Below are positions 7,574-17,209 of a stretch of 64,000 bases of DNA, piece after piece. The notes under the pieces are model-generated. The model had not been told where the DNA came from, did no database searches, and saw only the letters and a program-made list of their open reading frames with translations. Both the position numbers and the translations under genes were made by a program. How positions within the stretch are numbered: the first letter of the stretch is position 1; each line of letters starts with the position of its first letter. Origin of the DNA: DAOUJI01 sp965237875 (lineage in GTDB: Bacteria > Chloroflexota > Dehalococcoidia > Lucifugimonadales > JAGWBF01); NCBI GenBank assembly GCA_965237875.1, contig CBDEGP010000002.1, forward strand, positions 248,001-312,000, written 5' to 3'.

Positions 7574-10015
7574 GTGGAAGTGTGGGATGCGAGGCGGCGT
7601 GTGGGCAATCAATTCCTAGAGGTGGCCGTAAACGCTCCCATTGGGCCCGGCAAGACTCTCTCGTACAGCGTACCCTCATCCATAGACCTCCCTGAACCCG
7701 GCCAAATGGTGTGGGCGCCCCTCGGCTCCAGGCCAGTGCAGGGCATTGTTTTCCAAAGGTCCGACAGCCCTCAGGTGGAAGCTGTCCGGGACATCATATC
7801 GGCCCTTGAGCCGTCTCCTTTGTTGGACCGTAACGACTTGGAACTGGCCTCGTGGATGAGCCGCTATTACCTTTCGTCCCTTTTCGAAGCCGCATCCCTC
7901 ATGCTTCCTACCGGATTCGAGAATCGAGTCATTTCTTGGCTGAGGGTAGACCGGAATGAATCGACTGGTCAGCCCAACACCGACGCCCAGGCCCGGCAGG
8001 TCATGGAGATTCTGGATAGGAGAGAGGTAAAGGAAGGTGCAGTAGTCAAGTCCCTCGGAGCGGCCGGAGAGCGGGTGATTACCCGCCTGATAAACTCAGG
8101 ACTCCTCAAACGCCGGTGGGAGTTCCCCCGCCCCAAGCGCCGTCACCGGTACAGGTCAATGGTCCATCCCGTCAGCGCCGCCTCTGCTGAACAAGTAAGC
8201 CAGCTGTCTCCGCGCCAGAAGGAGTTCTACGACGCCCTGATGGTCCAGGGCGGCATGGAGGCGCCCGACGCCAACAAAGCCTTCGGTGGTCCTTTAGTGG
8301 CGCGCATGGTGGAAAAGGGCCTGGCGTCAATGGAATGGGTCCGCCTGGAGGCTAACCCCGCTGTTCACGATGGAAGAACCGATTCGTATGTCAGACTGGA
8401 GCTGACGGGGGAGCAGATGCGGGCGGTGAGCTCCATCACCGACGCGTTAGACCGTAAACCGGGGTCTCCCTCCGGCTTCCTTCTCCACGGCGTCACAGGC
8501 AGCGGCAAAACGGAAGTCTATCTACGCGCCTTGGAGCGCTGTATATCCGCCGGCAAGCAGGGCGTCTACCTGGTGCCGGAGATTTCGTTGACGCCGCAGA
8601 CGCTGCACAGGCTGAACTCAAGGTTTCCAGGTAAAGTGGCCGTATTGCACAGCGGAATGACCCCTGCTCAACGGTTCGAGCAGTGGTGGAGGATCAATGA
8701 CGGCGAGTTCGACGTGGTTGTGGGACCCCGCAGCGCACTTTTCGCTCCGGTGCGGGAACCGGGCCTGATAATCATAGACGAAGAGCACGAGTGGACCTAC
8801 AAACAGCACGACTCCGCGCCCAGGTTCCACACACGGACCGTTGCTCATAAGCTGGCTGAACTCAAAGGGGCGGTGGTCGTAGCTGGAAGCGCGACGCCGG
8901 ACGTGGAGACCTATTCGATGGCGTCTAGGGGGAGGGGCAGACTCCTGGAGCTTTCCAAGAGGGTCCCTTCCGTTGACGGCTCTCGGCCAACCCTCCCCGC
9001 GGTGGAAATTCAGGACATGCGGAAAGAGCTTAGGGAAGGCAACCGGTCTATTTTCAGCACGGCGCTGTCGGAGGCCCTGTCAAACTGCATCCAGTCCGGG
9101 CAGCAGGCTATTTTCTATGTGAACCGGAGGGGTTCATCCACAGTAGTCCAGTGCCGGGACTGCGGCCACTCCCTGAAGTGCGGCGGGTGCTCCGTGACCC
9201 TGACCTTCCACGGAGACAAGGACCGGCTGGTCTGTCATCAATGCAACCGCCGCACCAAGTTCCCCAAGTCTTGCCCCAAGTGCCGAAGCCCGCGTGTCCG
9301 CCGATTGGGCCTCGGAACCCAGCTGGTCATGGAGGAAGTAAGAAGGCGTCATCCCTGGGTGAGAGCGCTGAGATGGGACAGGGACTCGGTCTCTTCCGGG
9401 TCACACGAGGCGATCATGGACAGCTTGTTGAAGCAGGAGACCCAAATACTTGTGGGCACTCAGATGGTGGCCAAGGGGCTTCATCTTCCCAATGTCACCC
9501 TGATAGGCGTGGTGTTGGCCGACGTGGGACTGCATCTTCCCGATTTTCGCGCCGGTGAGAAGGTGTTCCAACTCCTTTGCCAAGTGGCGGGCAGGGCGGG
9601 CAGGGGGCCTGTCCCAGGACGGGTGATAATCCAGACTTACGACCCCAATCACTATGCGGTAGCCGCCGCCGCAGCCCAGGACTACGGACGGTTCTACCAT
9701 AAGGAAATGGAGTATAGAAGAAGTCACGGCAACCCTCCCTACAACAGGCTGATAAGGATGGCGTTTGGCCACGTCAGCCAGGACAAGGCCCGCAGGGAAG
9801 CGGAGAGAATGGGCGCTCTTCTAAGACAAAAAGTGTACGACTCCGGCGGGACCCATCTGGAAATTATCGGGCCGGCGCCGGCGTTTCCTGAACGTGTGCG
9901 AGGCAGGCACCGGTGGCATTTAGTCCTCCGCGGACGGGACCTGCACAGGTCCATCAGCGACGTGTCCATACCCCAAGGATGGACTGTCGACGTGGACCCT
10001 GTAAGCGTAATGTAG
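7574..10015 (+). CDS. priA: primosomal protein N' (replication restart helicase)
   Basis: 813 residues, usual for PriA, which recognises stalled forks and reloads the replicative helicase. The order is: N-terminal DNA-binding region with GPGKTLSYSVP, then helicase motif I GVTGSGKTE (about residue 306), motif II DEEH (about 400) and motif III GSATPDVET. The zinc module CRDCGHSLKCGGC...CHQCNRR...CPKC spans about 527-573, and a C-terminal helicase lobe contains GTQMVAKGLHLPNVTL and QVAGRAGRG. The GTG start at 7574 is uncertain because it lies close behind the terminator. The following peptide deformylase gene is the usual neighbour in many bacteria. Confidence 0.97.
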   Translation: MEVWDARRRVGNQFLEVAVNAPIGPGKTLSYSVPSSIDLPEPGQMVWAPLGSRPVQGIVFQRSDSPQVEAVRDIISALEPSPLLDRNDLELASWMSRYYLSSLFEAASLMLPTGFENRVISWLRVDRNESTGQPNTDAQARQVMEILDRREVKEGAVVKSLGAAGERVITRLINSGLLKRRWEFPRPKRRHRYRSMVHPVSAASAEQVSQLSPRQKEFYDALMVQGGMEAPDANKAFGGPLVARMVEKGLASMEWVRLEANPAVHDGRTDSYVRLELTGEQMRAVSSITDALDRKPGSPSGFLLHGVTGSGKTEVYLRALERCISAGKQGVYLVPEISLTPQTLHRLNSRFPGKVAVLHSGMTPAQRFEQWWRINDGEFDVVVGPRSALFAPVREPGLIIIDEEHEWTYKQHDSAPRFHTRTVAHKLAELKGAVVVAGSATPDVETYSMASRGRGRLLELSKRVPSVDGSRPTLPAVEIQDMRKELREGNRSIFSTALSEALSNCIQSGQQAIFYVNRRGSSTVVQCRDCGHSLKCGGCSVTLTFHGDKDRLVCHQCNRRTKFPKSCPKCRSPRVRRLGLGTQLVMEEVRRRHPWVRALRWDRDSVSSGSHEAIMDSLLKQETQILVGTQMVAKGLHLPNVTLIGVVLADVGLHLPDFRAGEKVFQLLCQVAGRAGRGPVPGRVIIQTYDPNHYAVAAAAAQDYGRFYHKEMEYRRSHGNPPYNRLIRMAFGHVSQDKARREAERMGALLRQKVYDSGGTHLEIIGPAPAFPERVRGRHRWHLVLRGRDLHRSISDVSIPQGWTVDVDPVSVM

Positions 10016-10027
10016 CTTCGAATCTCC

Positions 10028-10057
10028 TTTACACCGTGAGAGCGCCTTGTCTATAAT
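10028..10057 (+). promoter_or_regulatory. sigma-70-type promoter upstream of def
   Basis: TTTACA (10028-10033), an 18-base spacer and a consensus TATAAT (10052-10057), about 70 bases before the def start. Confidence 0.55.
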
Positions 10058-10128
10058 CCAGTCCCAGAAAGAATCATCCCCAAAAAGCCGTGATGTTCTT
10101 ACCCGCGGCGGCCCTCGGGAGGCTCAAC

Positions 10129-10683
10129 GTGTCAAGCTTGCCATTGCGTATTGCACCCGATCCCATCCTCAGACAGAAGGCCAAGAAAATCAGTTCCTTC
10201 TCGCCCTCTCTGCAAAGGATGATAGACGACATGATCGAGACCATGCACGACAATCATGGCGTCGGTCTTGCGGCCAACCAAATAGGGGTCTTGCAAAGGG
10301 TTGTGGTCATACAACTCCCTGAAGACCCGGAGCCCAGGATTTTCATAAATCCTGAAATCGTTAAAGCCGAAGGTGAAAGGGAGGTCCCCGAAGGTTGTCT
10401 CAGCATCCCTGGGTACAGGGGACTGGTGAAACGTTCAGAGCGCGTGCGCGCCAAGGGCCTTGACCGAAACGGCAAGCCGATAAAGGTGACGGGCGACGAA
10501 ATGTTGGCGCAGGCCCTGGAGCATGAGATCGATCATCTCAACGGAATTCTGTACATAGACCGGCTGGTGGACAGCGATAAATTGTGGAAAGAGAATGAAC
10601 TGGACGACGAAGAAGAATCGGATGAGGACGCGGATGCGGAAGACTTGCAAGAGGCCGCGGCTCAGACCACGTACGCCGGATAG
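10129..10683 (+). CDS. def: peptide deformylase
   Basis: Removes the formyl group from N-terminal formyl-methionine of new proteins. The three metal-site motifs are intact: GVGLAANQIG (44-53), EGCLSIPG and HEIDHLNG. I choose the GTG at 10129 because GGGAGG (10117-10122) lies 6 bases upstream and the product then begins just before LRIAPDPILRQKAK, as in the family. An in-frame GTG/ATG at 10090/10093 would add 13 residues without a good ribosome site. The C-terminus carries an acidic tail (DDEEESDEDADAEDL), longer than usual. Confidence 0.95.
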   Translation: MSSLPLRIAPDPILRQKAKKISSFSPSLQRMIDDMIETMHDNHGVGLAANQIGVLQRVVVIQLPEDPEPRIFINPEIVKAEGEREVPEGCLSIPGYRGLVKRSERVRAKGLDRNGKPIKVTGDEMLAQALEHEIDHLNGILYIDRLVDSDKLWKENELDDEEESDEDADAEDLQEAAAQTTYAG

Positions 10684-10955
10684 TCTATAGTCCAGTGGGC
10701 GTCAGGCGGAAGCCCCGTTCAGCATCGGTGATGACCTACTCCGGAGGCAAAGCAAGAGGCGCTCGGCGCCTGGACCGCTTACGTCGTTAAACAGTCGACC
10801 GAAACCCTAGACGGTCGTGGGCTGTCATAGGGTATAATCCCCAAGTTTGGCTGGGCAAGCCCATCCATGAAAGAAGGTGCAGCCGTAGTTTGGCGGCTGC
10901 GAACAAAGCGGATCGAGAATGACAAACTCAGAGTCGGAACTAGAGAGGAGCACGG
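10684..10955 (+). promoter_or_regulatory. secD leader with -10 box and hairpin
   Basis: This 272-base gap has a consensus TATAAT at 10833-10838 with no clear -35. A 7-bp hairpin GCAGCCG/CGGCTGC (10879-10885 / 10894-10900) lies in the leader, about 55 bases before the secD start. It has no T-run, so it is not a terminator. I see no convincing gene here. Confidence 0.4.
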
Positions 10956-13478
10956 GTGCGTAGGCGAGGGGTCCGGGTATTCATCTTCATCTCCATTGTG
11001 TTGGCGCTGGCTATTGCCTCCCTCAGCTTCCGAAATATCGATGTCTTCGGCTTGGAGCGCGGCAACGAAGGGCCGTTGGGGCTAAAGCTCGGCCTGGACC
11101 TCCAGGGGGGCGTCATGCTTTGGTATGAAGCCGACTTGCCCGACCGGATCGACGTTGTCTTCCAAGACGACGTGGCTTACGAAGACCTACGGGCTTTGCT
11201 CGATGACCAGGAACAACCCGACGGCGCTCTGTCTGTGCGCAGCTTCAACATCAGCGACGTAGATATCCTCCCCGGAGCCAGGAACAGGCTTCAGACGGCC
11301 CTTCAAGACCTGGGCAACAGCCGTGCCGAGAGTCCGGATGCCCAGACCGATGTTAGCTTCAACGAAGACAACGACGTTGACGTAGTCTTTCCGGTGGAAA
11401 TCAGCGAGGGAGACGTCAACACTCTGCTGCAGAACCTTGGATACAACGACGCAGAGATAGAGGCCGGAGACGGCGCCGCCGCGTACTCGATTACCGGCCT
11501 CGACCACGAAACCATCGGGTTCGAGGCCTTGAGAGGCGCCCTGGTTGACCAGCTGACCGAAATCGACTCGTTTGATGCGGACGACGGCGTCATCTCCCTT
11601 CGCTTTACGGACAACGTGCTGGAGGCTGACTTGACGCGGGCTTTGGCGGCGGTGGGATTCGGGACGGCCCTTGTAGAAGCGCCTCCCCAAAGCCAATACT
11701 CGATTCGGAGCCTTGACCTGACTCTGGAGTCCCAGGGGACTATTGAAACCGCGTTGGGTGGACTCGCGGCGGTGACCATCTTCACGCCCACCCTCAACGA
11801 CCCTGAGGAAGACCAGATGGACGGTGTGAAAGACATCATCCAACGGCGAATCGACGCTTTCGGGACCACTGACCCTGTGGTCCAGACCTTGGGGCAGGAC
11901 AGGGTGGTAATACAGATTCCCGGACTGGGCGGGGCGTTCATAAACGTCACGATGCTGGCGACGCCTGACCAGAGCGTTTTACTGTCCATACTGGAGGACC
12001 TGGGCCGGACGGCCCCCGGAGACATAGTAGACCCGGGAGCAGAGGCCTTTAGCTACGTAGTCCGCACGGAAGAACCCTTGAATGAAGACGAGGTGGAACG
12101 GCTGCGGTCGTTCGCCAGCGCCGCCGCGCCAGGGTCCCGATTTGTCGTCTCCGGCGACGAAGCCCCCGAGATTCAAATAGGATTTCCGGCGCCCGCCACC
12201 GAGACGGGCGTCGCCGACGTCATGTCCCAGCTGGGATATGAGTCCGTCACTGTGACGCAGCAGGCGGGCCCGTTCCCAAGGTTCACGATAAACATGGAGC
12301 AGGCCCTGAGCACGGAGAAGCAGGATGAGCTTCGAGCAAGCCTGGCGAATTCATTCAGCGCCGTGACGGCCTTTCAGGCCGGGGGCGGAATCGAAGAAGC
12401 CAAGAGCCTGATACGCAGCACCGCCCAGCTTGTATTCAAGGAGCGGCGCTGCATCGGGACCCTGGCCGAGCTGGAAAACGTGCGGCAGCTTGGGCTTCCT
12501 GACCCATGCAACTCCGTCGAGGCGGGCGGCGGCGGAATCGAAGGCATCAACTACGTGGATATAGACATTGGCCTTACGGGCAACGATCTGGTCCGGGCTT
12601 TCCCGGACCGGGACCCAACGACCACCCTGCCTCAAGTCAGGCTTGAATTCGACAATAGGGGCCGGGGGATTCTACGGGAGGTCACCACCCGCATAGCCAG
12701 CAACCCGCTATTCCGACTGCCCATCTTCCTGGACGATCGGCAGCTCAGCGCCCCAACGGTGAGCGCAGTCATACTCAACGGCAACGCAGTTATCGAGGGC
12801 GGATTCACCCGTGAAGGCGCCCGCGAGCTGGCCATACAGTTGGAGTCAGGACGTCTCCCCGTGCCGTTGAAGCTCATACGCGAGGACACGGTGGACGCCA
12901 TTCTAGGGGATGACTCGCTGAAAAAAAGCCTGATAGCCGGGCTTATCGGAATCGGCCTCGTCCTGGTCTTCATAATCGTCTACTATAAGATGGCCGGCGT
13001 TGTCGCGGCGTCGGCGTTGATTGTATATGCGGTGATCACGCTTGCGGTGTTCAAGCTAATACCCGTCACGCTGACCTTATCCGGAGTGGCGGGGCTCATC
13101 CTGTCCATAGGAATGGCTGTAGACGCCAACATACTTATCTTCGAACGGATGAAGGAGGAGCTAAGGGCGGGGCGCACCCTTTCCTCTTCGATGGAGGTGG
13201 GATTCAGGAGAGCTTGGAGCGCGATACGCGACGGCAACGTTTCAACAATCGTCACCTGCCTGATCCTGTGGTGGTTCGGTTCAAGGCTGGGGACCCCGGT
13301 GATAACCGGCCTAGCCATCACGCTGCTGATCGGAGTCACAGTCTCGATGTTCACAGCCATCCTGGTCAGCCGCAATCTGCTGCAAATCCTGACGCTGACT
13401 CCCGCCGGCAAGAGGTCGAGCCTGTTCACCCCTGAGGGGCGACAACAGGCTGTGGGAGTGGCCGGAGGGGAGAAGTAG
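10956..13478 (+). CDS. secD: protein translocase subunit SecD, with enlarged extracytoplasmic domain
   Basis: Part of the SecDF complex, which uses the proton gradient to pull exported proteins outward. A first membrane helix is near residues 5-22, then LGLKLGLDLQGGVMLWYEAD. The canonical P1 portion (VKDIIQRRIDAFGTTDPVVQTLG, about 290-312) and the second signature EGGFTREGARELAIQLESGRLPV are present. Five membrane helices begin near residue 652, with GMAVDANILIFERMKEEL. At 840 residues it is far longer than usual SecD (about 400-600). The extra length lies between TM1 and P1 and again at about 330-470, and appears to be repeated small alpha/beta modules. GTG start after GAGAGGAG. Confidence 0.96.
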   Translation: MRRRGVRVFIFISIVLALAIASLSFRNIDVFGLERGNEGPLGLKLGLDLQGGVMLWYEADLPDRIDVVFQDDVAYEDLRALLDDQEQPDGALSVRSFNISDVDILPGARNRLQTALQDLGNSRAESPDAQTDVSFNEDNDVDVVFPVEISEGDVNTLLQNLGYNDAEIEAGDGAAAYSITGLDHETIGFEALRGALVDQLTEIDSFDADDGVISLRFTDNVLEADLTRALAAVGFGTALVEAPPQSQYSIRSLDLTLESQGTIETALGGLAAVTIFTPTLNDPEEDQMDGVKDIIQRRIDAFGTTDPVVQTLGQDRVVIQIPGLGGAFINVTMLATPDQSVLLSILEDLGRTAPGDIVDPGAEAFSYVVRTEEPLNEDEVERLRSFASAAAPGSRFVVSGDEAPEIQIGFPAPATETGVADVMSQLGYESVTVTQQAGPFPRFTINMEQALSTEKQDELRASLANSFSAVTAFQAGGGIEEAKSLIRSTAQLVFKERRCIGTLAELENVRQLGLPDPCNSVEAGGGGIEGINYVDIDIGLTGNDLVRAFPDRDPTTTLPQVRLEFDNRGRGILREVTTRIASNPLFRLPIFLDDRQLSAPTVSAVILNGNAVIEGGFTREGARELAIQLESGRLPVPLKLIREDTVDAILGDDSLKKSLIAGLIGIGLVLVFIIVYYKMAGVVAASALIVYAVITLAVFKLIPVTLTLSGVAGLILSIGMAVDANILIFERMKEELRAGRTLSSSMEVGFRRAWSAIRDGNVSTIVTCLILWWFGSRLGTPVITGLAITLLIGVTVSMFTAILVSRNLLQILTLTPAGKRSSLFTPEGRQQAVGVAGGEK

Positions 13479-13479
13479 T

Positions 13480-14439
13480 ATGGACATCATCAAACGGAGG
13501 AAATGGTTCTTCCTGATTTCAGCCATCCTGATCCTCCCGGGAATCATCTCTCTCATCGTTCCTCCCGCCCTCAATCAGGGAATCGAGTTCAGCAGCGGGT
13601 CAGTCATCGACGTAACCTTCGATGAGCCGGTCTCGGAAGAGGCCGTCCGGAACGTCTTTACAGACTTGGGGCATCCGGAAGCGCTGATCCAGAAAACTTC
13701 CGACGATTCCATTTTCGTCCGCACCAATGTTTTGGAGGCGGAACTGCGCAACCCGGACGGGACTTTCACTTCGGAGAGGCGCCTTATAGAAGATGCACTA
13801 AACGATAGAGTCGCCGCAGTAACAGCCAGCGAGCTGGATTCCGTGTCGCCTATATTCGCCAGGGAGATGGTCCGCAACTCCATCATAGCCCTGATAGTGG
13901 CCTCGATCTTCATCTTCGGGTACATCACCTGGGCCTTTCGCAGCATTCCCAACTCTTTCCGGTATGGCGTCGCGGCCATATTGGCCCTTCTTCACGACAT
14001 ACTCTTCATCCTCGGCGTGTTCTCCATCCTGGGAAAGGTCATAGACGTCGAGGTGAACTCCATGTTCATCATGGGGATCATCCTGGTCCTGGGATACAGC
14101 GTCAACGACACAATAGTCGTTTTCGACCGCATCCGTGAGAACGTGGCCCGAAACATCGACCGCCCTCTGCCAGGCGTGGTGAACCAGAGCATTCTTGAGA
14201 GCGTCGGCCGGTCTTTGAACACCAGCGCGACGACCCTGTTCGTGCTGCTGGCGCTTCTGCTGTTCGGAGGACCCACCATCCGAGGCCTGATAATGGTCCT
14301 GGCCATCGGAGCCGTAGTGGGGACCTACAGTTCCATTTTCATCGCAAGCCAATTCCTGGTAATGTGGGAGTTGGGTGAAGTGGGCCGCTTCTTCCGTAGG
14401 CTGACGCCGTTCACGCGGCGCCGGGAAGCCTCCGCTTAA
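13480..14439 (+). CDS. secF: protein translocase subunit SecF
   Basis: 319 residues beginning one base after the secD stop, in the invariant secD-secF order. It has an N-terminal membrane helix (FFLISAILILPGIISLIV) and the periplasmic GIEFSSGSVIDVTF signature. Five C-terminal helices follow, including GIILVLGYSVNDTIVVFDRIREN, the SecF hallmark. It acts with SecD in the cytoplasmic membrane. The ribosome site GGAGGGGAGAAGT overlaps the end of secD, consistent with coupling. Confidence 0.97.
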   Translation: MDIIKRRKWFFLISAILILPGIISLIVPPALNQGIEFSSGSVIDVTFDEPVSEEAVRNVFTDLGHPEALIQKTSDDSIFVRTNVLEAELRNPDGTFTSERRLIEDALNDRVAAVTASELDSVSPIFAREMVRNSIIALIVASIFIFGYITWAFRSIPNSFRYGVAAILALLHDILFILGVFSILGKVIDVEVNSMFIMGIILVLGYSVNDTIVVFDRIRENVARNIDRPLPGVVNQSILESVGRSLNTSATTLFVLLALLLFGGPTIRGLIMVLAIGAVVGTYSSIFIASQFLVMWELGEVGRFFRRLTPFTRRREASA

Positions 14440-14534
14440 GCCGTTGAGGTTCGCCAAGTCCGCTTGACGGAGCACGCGGCGGCATAGGCCGGCCCGTTGA
14501 GCCAACTTAGTTCCGAGGGGCCAAAGGGAATACT

Positions 14535-15398
14535 ATGCGAATCGGCGCACACGTCTCATCAGCCGGCGGCCTGGACAAAGCCGTTGACAGGGCCGTTGAT
14601 ATAGGGTGCGAGGCTATCCAGATATTCGGTTCTTCTTCCAGGAGTTGGGCTTTCAAACCACTTCCCGATGAGACCGCCCAACGGTTCCGGATGAAAGCCG
14701 AGCAGGCTGACATCGGCCCCGTATTCTTCCATGCCATTTATCTCATCAACCTGGCCACCGCCTCACCGGAAAACCACCGGAAGGGCATCGATTCCCTGGT
14801 CAAGTACATGGGCATGGCGCACCAGATAGGCGCTTCGGGAGTGATCTTCCACCCCGGGAGCCATTCCGGCGAGGGTTATGAGGCCGTCTTGGACCGGACG
14901 GTCTCAGGCATCGAGAAGGCTTTGGAGGAGTCGCCGGAAGGACCGTGGTTGACCATAGAAAATACGGCGGGAATGGGTAAGCACATCGGAGCCAGTTTCA
15001 GGGAGTTGGGGACCATAATCTCTTCCGTAAACGCCGCTTTGAGGAGCCGGTTGCGCATCTGCCTTGACACTCAACACAGCTTTGCCGCGGGATACGACGT
15101 ATCCACTCCCCGCGGCCTCGAGGCGATGCTGGCGGAGTTCGACGAGACCATAGGTCTGGACAGGTTGGCCGCAGTCCACGCCAACGACTCGAAGTATCCC
15201 CTCGGGGGCGGAGTGGACCGCCATGAGAACATCGGCGAAGGATACATCGGCCTCTCCGGATTTGAGACCATAATGGCCAGCCCCGCCTTTGGCGAGGTCC
15301 CGTTCTTATTGGAAACGCCGGGGTTCGACGGGACGGGGCCCGACAAGCGCAGCGTTGACATGCTAAAGGAGATTAGGGAGCGCGTTTCCCCCGCATAG
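14535..15398 (+). CDS. nfo: deoxyribonuclease IV (AP endonuclease)
   Basis: 287 residues of the EndoIV family, a zinc-dependent TIM-barrel enzyme that cuts 5' of abasic sites in base excision repair. The N-terminus MRIGAHVSSAGGLDKAVDRA, metal-site motifs such as VIFHPGSHSG, LTIENTAGMG, ICLDTQHSFAAGYD and the late HANDSKYPLGGGVDRHENIGEG are the standard EndoIV pattern. Only 3 bases separate it from the next gene. Confidence 0.96.
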   Translation: MRIGAHVSSAGGLDKAVDRAVDIGCEAIQIFGSSSRSWAFKPLPDETAQRFRMKAEQADIGPVFFHAIYLINLATASPENHRKGIDSLVKYMGMAHQIGASGVIFHPGSHSGEGYEAVLDRTVSGIEKALEESPEGPWLTIENTAGMGKHIGASFRELGTIISSVNAALRSRLRICLDTQHSFAAGYDVSTPRGLEAMLAEFDETIGLDRLAAVHANDSKYPLGGGVDRHENIGEGYIGLSGFETIMASPAFGEVPFLLETPGFDGTGPDKRSVDMLKEIRERVSPA

Positions 15399-15401
15399 GC
15401 A

Positions 15402-15773
15402 ATGCAGCTGAGGCCGGAAGAGTTTGACGAGTTGGTCCGTAAAGCGCATCTGGACTTGCCGGACAGCTTCCGCAACGCCCTTGAAAACGTGGCCATCCTG
15501 GTGGAGGAGTGGCCCAGCGCCGAGGACCTTGACGAGACCGGGCATGACGGGTTATCCGAGATATTCGGACTGTACCGGGGCATCCCATTGCCCGAAAGGG
15601 GCGCTTACCTACCGCTGCTTCCCGACACCATTACCATATTCAAACGGCCCATCGAACTGGCCTGCCAAACGAGGGATGACGTAGTGAAAGAACTTACCAT
15701 CACCCTTTTGCACGAGATAGGCCATTACCTGGGCATGAGCGAGGACGACCTGCACCGTTTGGGTTACGGCTGA
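15402..15773 (+). CDS. small zincin-like metallopeptidase family protein
   Basis: 123 residues of the short metallopeptidase family often annotated PF06262. The C-terminal HEIGHYLGMSEDDLHRLGYG carries the HExxH zinc motif and a downstream acidic ligand. The N-terminal half has the family pattern FRNALENVAILVEEWP. The start ATG 15402 is 3 bases after nfo, so co-translation is likely. The natural substrate is unknown for the family. Confidence 0.88.
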   Translation: MQLRPEEFDELVRKAHLDLPDSFRNALENVAILVEEWPSAEDLDETGHDGLSEIFGLYRGIPLPERGAYLPLLPDTITIFKRPIELACQTRDDVVKELTITLLHEIGHYLGMSEDDLHRLGYG

Positions 15774-15879
15774 AAGCCGCGTTGACAGGCGCCAGGAGCC
15801 ATAGGAGAATAGGGGCGGCAGCTTTTCAAGTAAGCGCCGGAAGCATCGCTCAAGCCGGAATGTCGAAATTCAGGGGGGA

Positions 15880-16098
15880 ATGATGGCAGACGACGTGAAA
15901 GTAACAGTCCGACTAAACGGCCCCTACAGGATTGAGGGACCTATCACGATGGTGGACCAGGAGGGCGGTCAGTTCGCCCTGCCCGAGGGGCAATTCGTCA
16001 CGCTTTGCCGCTGTGGGCAGTCGGACAACAAGCCCTTCTGCGATGGCTCTCACCGCAACTCCGAGCCGTCGTTCGACGCACCCACTACGGCCAGCTAG
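15880..16098 (+). CDS. CDGSH iron-sulfur domain protein
   Basis: 72 residues with one CDGSH motif. Ligands are visible in CRCGQSDNKPFCDGSH, i.e. C-x-C...C...H that binds a redox-active 2Fe-2S cluster. Two consecutive ATGs (15880 and 15883) follow AGGGGGG; either may be used. The N-terminal half is a beta-rich VTVRLNGPYRIEGPITMVD segment usual for bacterial members. It converges tightly (3 bases) on the dehydrogenase gene on the other strand. Electron-transfer or sensing role; no partner is evident. Confidence 0.9.
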   Translation: MMADDVKVTVRLNGPYRIEGPITMVDQEGGQFALPEGQFVTLCRCGQSDNKPFCDGSHRNSEPSFDAPTTAS

Positions 16099-16101
16099 AC
16101 G

Positions 16102-17172
16102 CTAGGACGCCGCATACACCTTTCTCGTCATGCGGGCGGCCCTCAACCTCTCCTCGGCTAGGCGGTCCGCCGCCATGTAGGTGGGGATGTCTTCTTTTGA
16201 CGAGAGATAGAGTGCTTCGCACATCCTGTCGTAGATGCGCTCGGTGCGTTCCTTAGCTCGTTCCACGGTGTAAGGTCCGTCGATCTCCGTGGCAGCGTTG
16301 ATGATGCCTCCGGCGTTGATGAGGTAGTCCGGGGCGTAGACCACGCCCTTTTCGTGCAGCGTCAGTCCGTCCTCGGGAGTCATCAGCTGGTTGTTGGCTC
16401 CTCCCGCTATTATCTTCGCCTTGATGCGGGGAATGGTCGTCTCGTTGATGACACCTCCCAAAGCATTGGGCGAGAATATGTCGCAGGGAGCGTCATAGAC
16501 GGAATCGGGGTCCAGGAGTTCCACTCCCATCTCCGCTGCTTTGGTCCTTGCCCCTTCGCTAATGTCGGCGGCGGCCACTTGAGCGCCTTCGTCCAACAGG
16601 CGCCGGGCAGTGTGGGACGCCACCTTTCCAAAGCCCTGCATGGCCACTTTGAGTCCCGCCAGCGAGTCGCTGCCCCACACCTTCTTGGCGCAGGCCTTCA
16701 TTCCCAAGTAGACGCCCAGACCCGTCATGATGGACGTGTCGCCGCTGCCGCCCTTATCTATAGGAAGCCCGGCCACGTAGGGCGTCTCGCTGCTGGCGCA
16801 TTCGAGGTCGCGGCCCACCGTGCCTATGTCGGTGGTCATAATGTACAGGCCTCCGAGAGTATGCACGCGCCGTGCAAAGGACCTGAGCATGTCATCGGTC
16901 TTTCCCATCTTTGGGTCCAAGATTATGACGGATTTCCCTCCTCCCAGGGACAGGTCCGCAGCGGCCGACTTGTAGGTCATGGCCCGGGACAGCTTCAACA
17001 CATCCCGTAGCGCATCCTCTTCGGTCTCGTAGGGCCATATTCGGAGACCTCCCACCGCGGGGCCAAGGGTGGTGTCGTGCACTGCTATGAATCCCTTGAG
17101 CCCCACCGAAGGGTCCGATACGACGAGAACCTGCTCATGCCCGTACTCTTCCATGTTCCTTAGAATGCCCAT
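16102..17172 (-). CDS. Leu/Glu/Phe/Val dehydrogenase, leucine dehydrogenase-like
   Basis: 356 residues from ATG 17172, chosen because GGAAGGAG lies 5 bases upstream; earlier in-frame ATGs lack a site. It has GGLRIWPYETEEDALRDVLKLS and the active-site AMTYKSAAADLSLGGGKSV with both lysines. A Rossmann domain with MQGFGKVASHTARRLLDEGAQV follows. This is the pattern of leucine/valine dehydrogenases, which reversibly deaminate branched-chain amino acids with NAD. It stands alone on the minus strand, behind a leader with tandem -10 boxes and a strong hairpin. Confidence 0.92.
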   Translation of the reverse strand: MGILRNMEEYGHEQVLVVSDPSVGLKGFIAVHDTTLGPAVGGLRIWPYETEEDALRDVLKLSRAMTYKSAAADLSLGGGKSVIILDPKMGKTDDMLRSFARRVHTLGGLYIMTTDIGTVGRDLECASSETPYVAGLPIDKGGSGDTSIMTGLGVYLGMKACAKKVWGSDSLAGLKVAMQGFGKVASHTARRLLDEGAQVAAADISEGARTKAAEMGVELLDPDSVYDAPCDIFSPNALGGVINETTIPRIKAKIIAGGANNQLMTPEDGLTLHEKGVVYAPDYLINAGGIINAATEIDGPYTVERAKERTERIYDRMCEALYLSSKEDIPTYMAADRLAEERLRAARMTRKVYAAS

Positions 17173-17209
17173 CGTTGCACTCCTTCCCGCCATTCGGCTC
17201 TGATATACA

